Below are positions 40,784 to 48,602 of a DNA stretch of 48,602 nucleotides, one piece after another; the first letter of the stretch is position 1, and each line of letters begins with the position of its first letter. Position numbers and translations under genes: made by a program. The DNA is from an uncultured Porphyromonas sp. GTDB taxonomy: Bacteria; Bacteroidota; Bacteroidia; Bacteroidales; Porphyromonadaceae. The notes beneath the pieces are model-generated. The model saw only the letters and a program-made list of their open reading frames with translations. It was not told the DNA's origin and did not search any database. The stretch spans positions 1-48,602 of the forward strand of contig NZ_CALHVI010000015.1 of the NCBI RefSeq assembly GCF_938039215.1, in the 5' to 3' direction.

Positions 40784-41438
40784 TCGGAAGATCTTACACA
40801 GCTCATTTGTTCGCTACGGAGCACTGCCACTAGGGCTGATCGTCCTAGTGGTCGTGCTACGTTTGTTTTTCTTCCTACCCTTCCGAGTGATGACCTCCGC
40901 TCAAGCTCCCAGCCTTCGCCTTGGGGCTTGGGCTCTAGCTCGACGGTCGCATAGCCCGAAGCACGGCGATATTGTCCTCTTCCGCATGACCTCACCTCGG
41001 GGACATACCGACACCTCCCTTCATCTGGGACGTATCGTGGCGCTCCCTGGTGACTCCATAGAGCTTCGATCGGGGAGGCTCATCATCAACGAGGAGGAGG
41101 TACGAGACTATCGCCATGAGATCAACCCTGCCGAAAGCTACGCTCTACGCCTACCTCGTGAGGGAGGGGTCTATCCCATCACTTCGACGAATCTAGTAGC
41201 CTACCGATCTGCCCTGCTGCAGGAGAGTAAGCTCTATCCCAGTGCCCCCGACGAAGTAGCCCTAGAGGGTACAGACCCGAAGCATTGGCTCAAAGCTCTA
41301 GCTAAGAACCCCTATCATACCTTCCGAAGAGACTACTATTGGGCGCTGACAGATCAGACCCAAGCTGCTCCCGACTCCCGCCATCTGGGCATCTTGCCTG
41401 CTGATGCGATCGAGGGGATAGTACTCTTCGGTCTCTGA
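40773..41438 (+). CDS. Signal peptidase I paralogue lacking both catalytic residues
   Basis: A 221-aa membrane-anchored protein (TM ~16-36) of the S26 fold. Aligned to the LepB boxes, the Ser box reads FRVMTSAQAPSLRLGAWALA, where the nucleophile position is Ala (a Ser lies one position earlier). The Lys box reads LHLGRIVALPGDSIEL, with Gly in place of the Lys, while GDSIE is kept. Box E is ALTDQTQAAPDSRHLGILPA, retaining DSRHLG. It therefore looks like a pseudoenzyme, perhaps a partner or regulator of LepB, whose gene it overlaps (ATGATAAGTAA). I recall a second lepB-like gene at this place in other Bacteroidota; whether those are also degenerate I cannot check here. Confidence 0.82.
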   Translation: MISNRKILHSSFVRYGALPLGLIVLVVVLRLFFFLPFRVMTSAQAPSLRLGAWALARRSHSPKHGDIVLFRMTSPRGHTDTSLHLGRIVALPGDSIELRSGRLIINEEEVRDYRHEINPAESYALRLPREGGVYPITSTNLVAYRSALLQESKLYPSAPDEVALEGTDPKHWLKALAKNPYHTFRRDYYWALTDQTQAAPDSRHLGILPADAIEGIVLFGL

Positions 41439-41459
41439 CCCTCCCTATGCTCTTCACGG

Positions 41460-42119
41460 ATGAAGCCCTTTGATCTCCTCCTCTCCACGGCCTATGCGCC
41501 CCCGATCAGCTACTTCGCTAAGCTCTATGAGTACCAAGGCAAGGCGATCGGTCTAGAGGCACAGGAGCACTATCTCAAGCAGAGCTACCGCAACCGCTGC
41601 CGGATACTCTCGCCTAACGGTGTGCAGGCACTGACCATCCCCGTAGAGCAGTCCCTAAGTCTCAAGACAAGGATCAGGGATGTCCGTATCTCTGAGCACG
41701 GCTCTTGGCGGCATCTTCATGCCCAAGCGCTACGCACGGCTTATGGGGCGAGTCCCTTCTTCGAGTACTATGCCGATGAGCTCCTGCCCTTCTATGAGCG
41801 ACGCTATAGCTTCCTCTGGGATTTCAATGAGGAGCTCCTTACGGTCCTCACTCGCCAGCTCCAGCTGGAGGTGAACTGGAGTGCTACGGAGGAGTTCGCT
41901 GACCCAATGGCGGGGTCCTCCACGACCTGCGATCTCCGCTATGCCATTCATCCTAAGAAGAAGCATCCCATCGCAGGGCTGACGAGACCTCCTTACTACC
42001 AGCTCTATCTGGATCGCTTTGGCTTCGTCGAGGAGCTGAGCATCCTGGATCTCCTCTTCGAGATGGGGCCAGAATCCTTACTCATCCTACGGGATAGTCT
42101 TACGCCTCACAGAGGCTAA
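41460..42119 (+). CDS. WbqC-like family protein
   Basis: A 219-aa cytoplasmic protein of the WbqC-like family. Visible: YAPPISYFAKLYEY (11-24), EAQEHYLKQSYRNRCRIL (~35-52), NGVQALTIPVEQ (~55), ISEHGSWRHLHAQALRTAYG (~77-96) and YYADELLPFYERRYSFLWDF. The family is linked to surface polysaccharide loci in some bacteria, but its reaction is not settled. Here it follows the LepB paralogue by 21 bp in an arrangement (dapB, lepB, lepB paralogue, WbqC) I recall from other Bacteroidota. Complete, with no signal peptide. Confidence 0.85.
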   Translation: MKPFDLLLSTAYAPPISYFAKLYEYQGKAIGLEAQEHYLKQSYRNRCRILSPNGVQALTIPVEQSLSLKTRIRDVRISEHGSWRHLHAQALRTAYGASPFFEYYADELLPFYERRYSFLWDFNEELLTVLTRQLQLEVNWSATEEFADPMAGSSTTCDLRYAIHPKKKHPIAGLTRPPYYQLYLDRFGFVEELSILDLLFEMGPESLLILRDSLTPHRG

Positions 42120-42176
42120 CTAATCCCTTTGCTCGGGCTATTCTGTATAGCCTGCTTCCACGTATATTCTTCATTC

Positions 42177-44297
42177 ATGAACCCTATTCATTCCTCCTCT
42201 TTCCCCCTACCTCCCTCCGCAGAAGTGCAGGAGGAGCACCTTCGTCATCTAGATACAGAGCGTGTCGATCCCTTCTACTATATGAAGGACAAGGGTGATC
42301 CTCGTCTCATGAACTACCTCGAGGCTGAGAATAAGTACACCTCGGAGGTCATGGCTTCGACGAAGCCTCTGCAGGAGCAGATCTACCAAGAGATCGTCGG
42401 GCGTATGAAGGAGGATGATCAGAGCTATCCCACGCTTCGTCGGGGCTACTATTACTATACCCGTACGGAGAAGGGCAAGCAATACCCCTCTCACTACCGC
42501 ATGCGGGAGGAAGACTTCGAGAGCAAGTGGAAGGACTGCCCTACAGCGATCGAGGGTGGGGAACTCCTCTTCGATGTCAATCAGCTAGCTGAGGGAAGTG
42601 AGGCTTATATCTTCGCAGGCTATTCGGTTAGCCCGAATAATCAGCTCGCTGCCTACTTCTGCAATACTACGGGGTCGTACGCAGAGTTCGACCTGCACCT
42701 TCGGGATCTCACGACGGGAAGCGATCTACCCTTCACGCTCCATGGGATCTCTTCGCTGGCTTGGGCGGAGGATAGCGAGACGATCTACTACGGCCTCATT
42801 GATGAGACCCTGCGCTCGACACGCATCTTTGCCCAGCGACTTTCCGAAGCGGAGGGGACGCTCGTCTATGAGGAGCAGGATGTGCGCTTCTCGTGTAGCG
42901 TGAGTGAGACCAAGACACGGGAGTTCATCTTCATCTCTACGAGCAGTAGCACGACGAGCGAAGAGTACTACCTCTCTTCCTCGGGTGAAGACCGAGAGCC
43001 TAAGCTCTTCCTCCCCCGCAAGCAGGATGTACGCTATTCGATCCTGAGCCATAAGGAGAAGTTCTTCGTCTACTACAAGGACAAGGAGCACCTCAACGGG
43101 ATGGTCTATGTCTCCCCTAAGGACCAAGTTGGTGATCCGTCGCAGTGGCAGCTCTTCGTGCTCCATCGAGAGGATGTGCGCCTAGATAGCATCGGTGTCT
43201 ATCGGGAGCAAGTAGCTCTGGAGGAGCGCCGAGAGGGGCTCACCGAGATCCGCATCCTCTCTCATGCGGGAGAGCCACTGAGCAAGATCCATTTCCCCGA
43301 ACCCGTCTACACGATCAGCCTCAAGGGCAATTCATCCTACGAGGCCACGACGATCCGCTATACTTATTCATCACCCAACCGCCCCACGTCGCTCTATGAG
43401 TACGACCTCACCCGAGGGGAGAGTCGTCTGCTGAAGCAACAGGAGGTCGGAGGAGGTTTCTCGCCCGATGACTATACGGTCGAGCGGCTCTGGGCTACCG
43501 CTTCGGATGGGGTAAAGGTCCCGATGACCCTGCTCTATCGCAAGGGGCTCCAGTGTGATGGCTCGGCTCCAGCCCTGCTCTATGGCTATGGAAGCTATGG
43601 GGTGACTCTGGATGCTCACTTCAGCGTCTCGGTGCTTAGCCTCGTGGATCGTGGCTTCGTCTATGCACAGGCTCAAGTGCGTGGTGGGAGTGATCTCGGC
43701 GAGCAGTGGTATGAGGATGGGAAGTTCCTCAAGAAGAAGAACACCTTCACCGACTTCATCGCTTGTGCGGAGACCTTGATCCAAGAGGGTTATACCTCAG
43801 CTGAGCGATTGACGGCCGAAGGCGGAAGCGCTGGTGGCCTACTTATCGGAGCTGTGGCGAATAGTCGTCCCGACCTCTTCCATGCCATGATTGCTGCGGT
43901 GCCCTTCGTCGATGTCGTCACGACGATGCTCGATGAGTCACTACCTCTGACGACTGGCGAATATGAGGAATGGGGTAATCCGAATGACCCCGAGTACTAC
44001 CACTATATGCTGAGCTATTCGCCCTATGACAACCTTCGAGCTCAGAGCTACCCGCACCTGCTGGTGACGGGCGGGATCAACGATTCGCAGGTACTCTTCC
44101 ATGAGCCGACGAAGTACGTGGCCAAACTCCGTCAGCTCAAGACGGACGATCATCTCTTGCTCCTGCGTATGGATATGGACTCGGGGCATGGTGGAGCGAC
44201 GGGGCGCTACGATGGCATCCGTGATACGGCCTTTGAATATGCCTTCCTGCTCCTGACGCTCGGGATGGTTGGAGCCCCTTCAGAGAGCCCGCTCTAG
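42177..44297 (+). CDS. ptrB: Oligopeptidase B (S9A serine peptidase)
   Basis: A 706-aa prolyl-oligopeptidase-family enzyme that cleaves short peptides after basic residues. The N-terminal beta-propeller spans about 70-415, starting after DPFYYMKDKGDPRLMNYLEA. The alpha/beta-hydrolase domain carries APALLYGYGSYGVTLDAHFS, the nucleophile elbow EGGSAGGLLIG (Ser ~550), the Asp loop VTGGINDSQV (~637) and the His MDSGHGGATGRY (~680). The ATG at 42177 is preferred over an in-frame TTG at 42129, because homologues begin near this point and the extra 16 residues look like translated leader. No signal peptide from the ATG; the TTG form would add a hydrophobic stretch, so export is not fully excluded. 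A small hairpin (44284-44306) overlaps the stop. Confidence 0.9.
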   Translation: MNPIHSSSFPLPPSAEVQEEHLRHLDTERVDPFYYMKDKGDPRLMNYLEAENKYTSEVMASTKPLQEQIYQEIVGRMKEDDQSYPTLRRGYYYYTRTEKGKQYPSHYRMREEDFESKWKDCPTAIEGGELLFDVNQLAEGSEAYIFAGYSVSPNNQLAAYFCNTTGSYAEFDLHLRDLTTGSDLPFTLHGISSLAWAEDSETIYYGLIDETLRSTRIFAQRLSEAEGTLVYEEQDVRFSCSVSETKTREFIFISTSSSTTSEEYYLSSSGEDREPKLFLPRKQDVRYSILSHKEKFFVYYKDKEHLNGMVYVSPKDQVGDPSQWQLFVLHREDVRLDSIGVYREQVALEERREGLTEIRILSHAGEPLSKIHFPEPVYTISLKGNSSYEATTIRYTYSSPNRPTSLYEYDLTRGESRLLKQQEVGGGFSPDDYTVERLWATASDGVKVPMTLLYRKGLQCDGSAPALLYGYGSYGVTLDAHFSVSVLSLVDRGFVYAQAQVRGGSDLGEQWYEDGKFLKKKNTFTDFIACAETLIQEGYTSAERLTAEGGSAGGLLIGAVANSRPDLFHAMIAAVPFVDVVTTMLDESLPLTTGEYEEWGNPNDPEYYHYMLSYSPYDNLRAQSYPHLLVTGGINDSQVLFHEPTKYVAKLRQLKTDDHLLLLRMDMDSGHGGATGRYDGIRDTAFEYAFLLLTLGMVGAPSESPL

Positions 44298-44322
44298 AAG
44301 GGCTCTGGAGAAGCCTCTTTGA

Positions 44323-44408
44323 CGACCTACGGTAGGTCGCCGAAAAAACCTACGGTAGGTCGCCTCACCGACCCACGGTAGGTCGTCTTACCGACCCACA
44401 GTGGGTTT
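44323..44408 (-). repeat. Four-palindrome composite element, copy D (complete, reversed)
   Basis: Units at 44323-44339, 44346-44362, 44369-44385 and 44392-44408, spacers ccgaaa, cctcac and tcttac. Read on the minus strand the order of unit types matches copy B. The last unit on the + strand, CGACCCACAGTGGGTTT, carries a change in both arms (CCCAC with GTGGG) that keeps the palindrome. The spacer cctcac is the complement of gtgagg in copies A and B. It sits between oligopeptidase B and leuS, both on +. Confidence 0.95.
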
Positions 44409-44476
44409 TCTTTAGGGGGATAAATTAGGTGGCCACGGGCGCTAAAGATACTCCTCCTAATTTGTCCTAAATAACG

Positions 44477-44484
44477 TACCTTTG
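44477..44484 (+). promoter_or_regulatory. -7 promoter element (TACCTTTG) of leuS
   Basis: TACCTTTG ends 35 bp before the leuS start codon. TTTG occurs 12 bp upstream of it, shorter than the usual spacing. The leader 44485-44519 is short and shows no T-box or other leader RNA. Confidence 0.55.
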
Positions 44485-44519
44485 CGTGTTCATTAAGATA
44501 AGATCAACTACCTATATAG

Positions 44520-47318
44520 ATGGAATATAACTTTAGAGCTATCGAAGAGCGCTGGCAGCAGTACTGGCGTGATGAGCAGGTCTACCGAGTCGCCGAAGAC
44601 CCTAGCCGCCCTCCCTACTATGTCCTAGATATGTTCCCCTATCCCTCTGGGGCAGGGCTACACGTGGGGCACCCGCTGGGCTATATCGCTTCAGATATCT
44701 TCTCTCGCTACAAGCGTCTTCGTGGCTTCAACGTACTCCATCCTATGGGCTACGATGCCTTCGGTCTGCCCGCAGAGCAGTATGCCATCCAGACGGGACA
44801 GCACCCCGAAGTCACTACGGAGGAGAACATCCGCCGCTACCGAGAGCAGCTCGAGCGTATCGGCTTTAGCTTCGACTGGTCGCGTGAGATCCGTACCTCT
44901 GATCCCGAATACTATAAGTGGACGCAGTGGGTCTTCATCCGCCTCTTCCACTCCTATTATGATAATGAGGCTGGCAAGGCTGCTCCCATCTCCGAGCTGA
45001 TCGCTCATCTAGAGAAGCAGGGGACGGCTGGGCTGAATGTCGCAGAGAGCCAGGAGCTCTCCTTCTCTGCCGAAGAGTGGCGGAGCTGGGATGCGAAGAA
45101 GCAGGCCGAGGTGCTCATGAACTACCGTCTGGCCTACCTCGGTGAGACGATGGTGAACTGGTGTGCCGCACTGGGTACGGTGCTCGCCAACGATGAGGTC
45201 AGCGATGGGGTTAGCGTCCGTGGCGGTCATCCCGTTGAGCAGAAGAAGATGCTCCAGTGGTGTCTCCGTGTGTCGGCTTACGCTGGTCGCCTCATCGATA
45301 GCCTCGAGACCATTGAGTGGAGTGACTCGCTCAAGGAGTCACAGCGCAACTGGATCGGTAAGAGCGAAGGGGCAGAAGTCCGCTTCCCGCTCCTCGACGA
45401 AGCTGGCAAGGAGCGTGAAGGCTCATTGACGGTCTTCACCACCCGAGCAGATACGATCTTTGGGGTGACCTTCATGGTCCTTGCCCCCGAGAGCGACTAT
45501 GTAGCCGAGGTGACGACACCTGAGCAGGCTCAGGCGGTCGAAGAGTATCTTGCTGCTACTCGCCGTCGCACCGAGCGTGACCGTATGGCCGATAAGCGTG
45601 TCTCGGGTGTCTTCTCGGGATCGTATGCCAAGAACCCGCTCACTGGTGAGGCGATACCCATCTGGATCAGTGACTATGTCCTCGCAGGTTACGGCACGGG
45701 AGCTGTGATGGCTGTACCCGCACATGATAGCCGTGACTTTGCCTTCGCACGGCACTTTGGCCTTCCCATCATTCAGGTCGTTGTACCCGAAGGTGAGGAA
45801 GCTTCTGACCCCGCAGAATGGGCAGAGAGCAAGGATAGCAAGGCTGGTGTCCTCATCAACTCTGGCTTCCTCACGGGGCTGAGTGTCAAGGAGTCTATCG
45901 CCAAGATGAAGGCGCATGTCCGTGAGACTGGCCTAGGTCGTGTGCGCACGAACTACCGTCTGCGTGATGCGATCTTCAGCCGTCAGCGCTACTGGGGTGA
46001 ACCCTTCCCCATCTATTACGATCAGGATGGGATGCCTCAGACGATCAGCGATGATCAGCTCCCTCTGTGCCTACCCGAGGTAGATAAGTTCCTCCCCACA
46101 GCAGACGGACAGCCACCCCTAGGTCGTGCTGAGAACTGGCACACCTCCGAGGGCTTCCCCTATGAGCTGAGCACGATGCCTGGTTTCGCAGGTAGCTCCG
46201 CTTACTATCTGCGCTATATGGACCCTCACAACGGTGAGGCTCTGGTCGCACCCGAGAAGAATGCCTACTGGCGCCATGTGGATCTCTACGTCGGCGGTGC
46301 TGAGCACGCTACGGGGCACTTGATCTATAGTCGCTTCTGGAATAAGTTCCTCTTCGACCTAGGACTCATCGTAGAGGATGAACCCTTCCGCAAGCTGGTC
46401 AATCAGGGGATGATCCAGGGACGATCGAACTTCGTCTACCGCATCAAGGATACCAATACCTTCGTCTCTCTTGGGCTGAAGGATCAGTACGACACCACGC
46501 CTATCCATGTGGATGTCAATATCGTCTACAACGATCAGCTTGACCTCGAAGCCTTCAAGGCTTGGCGACCCGAATATGCGACCGCCGACTTCGTCCTCGA
46601 GGATGGTAAGTACATCTGTGGCTGGGCTGTCGAGAAGATGAGTAAGTCGATGTACAATGTCGTCAACCCCGATATGATCGTAGAGCGATATGGGGCAGAT
46701 ACGCTTCGTCTCTATGAGATGTTCCTTGGTCCGCTCGAGCAGAGCAAGCCATGGGATACGAACGGTATCGACGGGGTACACCGCTTCCTGCGTAAGTTCT
46801 GGGGACTCTTCTATGCTCAGGATGGGACCTTCCGTGTCAGCGATACGCCTGCTACAAAGGAAGAACTCAAGAGCCTACACAAGCTCATCAAGAAGGTCAC
46901 TGCTGATGTCGAGCAGTTCTCCTTCAATACCTCTGTGGCAGCCTTCATGATCTGCATCAATGAGCTTCAGTCGCTCAAGACCGCTTCGCGTGAGGTGCTT
47001 CAGCCCCTAGTCATCTTGCTAGCTCCCTTCGCTCCTCATGTAGCTGAAGAGCTCTGGCATGCTCTGGGTGAAGGCTCTTCCGTCGTAATGGCTACTTGGC
47101 CTGAGTGCAATGAGGCCTTCCTCGTCGAGGATAGTGTCAAGTATCCCGTTAGCTTCAATGGTAAGACCCGCTTCACGATGGAGTTCCCCACCGCTGCTAC
47201 GCCTGCAGAGATTCAGGAAGCAGTGCTCCAAGCAGAGGAAGCACAGAAGTGGCTCGAGGGCAAGACTCCTAAGAAGGTGATCGTCGTCCCAGGGCGCATC
47301 ATCAACATCGTCCTATAG
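44520..47318 (+). CDS. leuS: Leucyl-tRNA synthetase
   Basis: A 932-aa class Ia aminoacyl-tRNA synthetase charging tRNA-Leu. HIGH motif in MFPYPSGAGLHVGHPLGY (~37-54); KMSKS in AVEKMSKSMYNVVNPD (~700). The CP1 editing domain lies between, with VFTTRADTIFGVTFMVLAPE (~304-323) and MAVPAHDSRDFAFARHFG (~396-413). The anticodon-binding helices and the C-terminal domain, ending GKTPKKVIVVPGRIINIVL, are present. Slightly longer than the E. coli enzyme (860 aa), as in other Bacteroidota. It has its own promoter. The YitT-family gene follows after 43 bp and may be read through, since no terminator is seen between them. Confidence 0.97.
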   Translation: MEYNFRAIEERWQQYWRDEQVYRVAEDPSRPPYYVLDMFPYPSGAGLHVGHPLGYIASDIFSRYKRLRGFNVLHPMGYDAFGLPAEQYAIQTGQHPEVTTEENIRRYREQLERIGFSFDWSREIRTSDPEYYKWTQWVFIRLFHSYYDNEAGKAAPISELIAHLEKQGTAGLNVAESQELSFSAEEWRSWDAKKQAEVLMNYRLAYLGETMVNWCAALGTVLANDEVSDGVSVRGGHPVEQKKMLQWCLRVSAYAGRLIDSLETIEWSDSLKESQRNWIGKSEGAEVRFPLLDEAGKEREGSLTVFTTRADTIFGVTFMVLAPESDYVAEVTTPEQAQAVEEYLAATRRRTERDRMADKRVSGVFSGSYAKNPLTGEAIPIWISDYVLAGYGTGAVMAVPAHDSRDFAFARHFGLPIIQVVVPEGEEASDPAEWAESKDSKAGVLINSGFLTGLSVKESIAKMKAHVRETGLGRVRTNYRLRDAIFSRQRYWGEPFPIYYDQDGMPQTISDDQLPLCLPEVDKFLPTADGQPPLGRAENWHTSEGFPYELSTMPGFAGSSAYYLRYMDPHNGEALVAPEKNAYWRHVDLYVGGAEHATGHLIYSRFWNKFLFDLGLIVEDEPFRKLVNQGMIQGRSNFVYRIKDTNTFVSLGLKDQYDTTPIHVDVNIVYNDQLDLEAFKAWRPEYATADFVLEDGKYICGWAVEKMSKSMYNVVNPDMIVERYGADTLRLYEMFLGPLEQSKPWDTNGIDGVHRFLRKFWGLFYAQDGTFRVSDTPATKEELKSLHKLIKKVTADVEQFSFNTSVAAFMICINELQSLKTASREVLQPLVILLAPFAPHVAEELWHALGEGSSVVMATWPECNEAFLVEDSVKYPVSFNGKTRFTMEFPTAATPAEIQEAVLQAEEAQKWLEGKTPKKVIVVPGRIINIVL

Positions 47319-47361
47319 CAATAGCACTAATCACAACAATAGACTTTTGTAATCAACAGCA

Positions 47362-48360
47362 ATGGCACAGAATTTCAATCTTGTGACCTTCGTCGGCCAG
47401 AAGTTCAAAGACCTCGGGAATGAGCTCTCTAAGCAAGCGCTCTCGAAGTACTTCTGGAAGGACCTGGTGATCGTATTCCTTGGGGTCCTACTCTATACGA
47501 TCGGCTTTAGCTTCCTGATCTATCCTCAGCGTGTCACTACTGGGGGGTTGATGGGGATCTGTAACATCATCACCATCATCACAGGGATCAAGGTCGACAT
47601 CCCGTACAACATCATCAACATCAGCCTTCTGCTGGTGGCTTTCCTCTTCCTTGACAAGAACTTCTTCATCAAGACCCTCATAGGGATTGGCCTGCTAGCT
47701 ATCTTTGTCCCGCTGGCTACACGTACGGCTATCCCTGACCCACGTGTCGAGGAGCTCTGGCACCTGATGATCCTCAAGGATCAGCCCCTGCTTGCCCTTA
47801 TCCTCGGGTCGATGATGTGTGGGCTCGGGCTTGGGCTTATCTTCTCGGTCAATGGTAGCTCTGGGGGAACGGATGTCATCGTTGCACTCATCAGCAAGTA
47901 CCGCAATATGTCCTTCGGGCGTATCTTCGTCGCTGTGGATGGTACGGTAGTCCTCTTCTCCTATTTTGCCAATGTCTACCTAGCGGATATTAAGATCGAT
48001 CCTCTGGTTGCCTTCGACAAGCTCGTCATGTCCTTCATCGAAGTCGTGCTCCTAGCGATGACGATGGACTGGTACACGAGTGGCAACAAGCAGTCGATCC
48101 AGTTCATGATCTTCAGCTCCAAGTATCAGGAGATCAATGATGCGATCACCTCTCGCCTACGCCGAGGCTGTACGATCCTTGATGCTACGGGTGGCTATAC
48201 GGGGCAGACTCAGAAGGTCCTTCTCGTCGTAGTGCGCAAGCAGCAGTCGGTAGCGATCTCTCGCATCATCGAGGAGATTGATCCCAAGGCCTTCGTCTCT
48301 CAAGGTGCCGTCAAGGGGGTCTATGGAGAAGGCTTCGAAAGCCTCAAGAAGATCAAGTAG
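47362..48360 (+). CDS. YitT-family membrane protein (DUF2179 C-terminus)
   Basis: A 332-aa inner-membrane protein. The N-terminal part has five or six helices (about 34-52, 70-90, 95-115, 140-165, 190-210 and 222-240), with family motifs TIGFSFLIYPQRVTTGGLMG and LGLGLIFSVNGSSGGTDVI. The C-terminal cytoplasmic domain (~245-332) matches DUF2179, with RRGCTILDATGGYTGQTQKV and EEIDPKAFVSQGAVKGVYGE. The family is widespread; its transport role is not established. It lies after leuS in the same direction and is followed by a strong terminator. Confidence 0.9.
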   Translation: MAQNFNLVTFVGQKFKDLGNELSKQALSKYFWKDLVIVFLGVLLYTIGFSFLIYPQRVTTGGLMGICNIITIITGIKVDIPYNIINISLLLVAFLFLDKNFFIKTLIGIGLLAIFVPLATRTAIPDPRVEELWHLMILKDQPLLALILGSMMCGLGLGLIFSVNGSSGGTDVIVALISKYRNMSFGRIFVAVDGTVVLFSYFANVYLADIKIDPLVAFDKLVMSFIEVVLLAMTMDWYTSGNKQSIQFMIFSSKYQEINDAITSRLRRGCTILDATGGYTGQTQKVLLVVVRKQQSVAISRIIEEIDPKAFVSQGAVKGVYGEGFESLKKIK

Positions 48361-48387
48361 CCCTCTCTGCAGGAAAGCTTTCAATAC

Positions 48388-48427
48388 AAGCGGAGACCCT
48401 AGGTGCTTGCACCTAGGGCCTCCGCTT
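48388..48427 (+). terminator. Intrinsic terminator after the YitT-family gene
   Basis: A stem of 19 positions with one mismatch (48388-48406 with 48409-48427) and a tight TT turn, followed by TTTTGTATCC, 28 bp after the stop codon. Confidence 0.85.
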
Positions 48428-48538
48428 TTGTATCCCCCTTCTCTCCTAGTAGAAGGGGGAGTTTTAACTGAGTAGGAGGGTGGTGGAGCAGGTCGGAGCG
48501 AGGTGATGAGTGTGGGGGGCTTCTGAGGGGGGTAAATA

Positions 48539-48602
48539 AAACCTACGGTAGGTCGCCTTGACGACCCACGGTAGGTCGTCGATGCGACCCACAGTAGGTT
48601 TT
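48539..48602 (+). repeat. Four-palindrome composite element, copy E (cut by window end)
   Basis: Units at 48539-48555 (AAACCTACGGTAGGTCG), 48562-48578 and 48585-48601 (ending TTT), spacers ccttga and tcgatg. These are units 1-3 in the same orientation as copy B; unit 4 would lie beyond the window. The stretch 48428-48538 before it holds no gene. Confidence 0.92.

Overview
The window reads as a chromosomal segment of a Bacteroidota bacterium, most likely Porphyromonas or a close relative. I infer this from an S46 dipeptidyl-peptidase of the DPP7 type, a RagA/RagB (SusC/SusD) pair, DUF4831, DUF3078, DUF4302 and DUF4856 proteins, Bacteroidota promoters of the TTTG-N19/20-TAnnTTTG type, and weak Shine-Dalgarno sites. 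GC is in the mid-50s by eye. Species cannot be fixed from the sequence alone.

Layout. 1-2.0 kb (+): a glutamine amidotransferase of the TrpG/PabA type and holB. 2.45-16.2 kb (-): one compact run of nine genes. In order of transcription these are a FecA-like TonB receptor, SusC/RagA, SusD/RagB, a Peptidase_Mx1-type lipoprotein with a damaged HExxH motif, a DUF4302 lipoprotein, a small lipoprotein, a DUF4856 lipoprotein, a secreted FN3-like protein and a last lipoprotein. It looks like an outer-membrane uptake system, possibly for iron or another metal complex. 16.8-21.6 kb (+): tgt, an LptF/LptG permease, smpB, glutathione peroxidase, a nucleoside phosphorylase and crcB/fluC. 21.7-28.2 kb (-): peptide transporter, a small ORF, bioB, a sodium/solute symporter and a BtuB-like TonB receptor, probably including a vitamin uptake and synthesis unit. 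28.3-38.0 kb (-): DUF4831 protein, DPP7, acyl-CoA synthetase, DUF3078 protein, a CAU-anticodon tRNA and a secreted helix-hairpin-helix barrel protein. 38.5-48.4 kb (+): dapB, lepB, a catalytically degenerate lepB paralogue, a WbqC-like protein, oligopeptidase B, leuS and a YitT-family protein.

The most unusual content is intergenic. (1) Five copies of a composite element, two cut by the window edges, lie near 1, 29.6, 38.3, 44.3 and 48.6 kb. A complete copy is 86 bp: four 17-bp imperfect palindromes (core CCYAC-N-GTRGG) separated by exactly 6 bp, with a fixed order of unit types that shows each copy's orientation. (2) A second repeat type lies on both sides of the SusCD operon. It consists of short GC-rich palindromes alternating with AT-rich spacers on an exact 22-bp grid, with 13 units at 2035-2310 and 6 at about 16458-16586. 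(3) A 23-bp tandem repeat lies between susC and susD. Porphyromonas gingivalis is known to carry MITEs with internal tandem repeats of about 23 bp (the BrickBuilt family); whether these arrays are related cannot be settled here.
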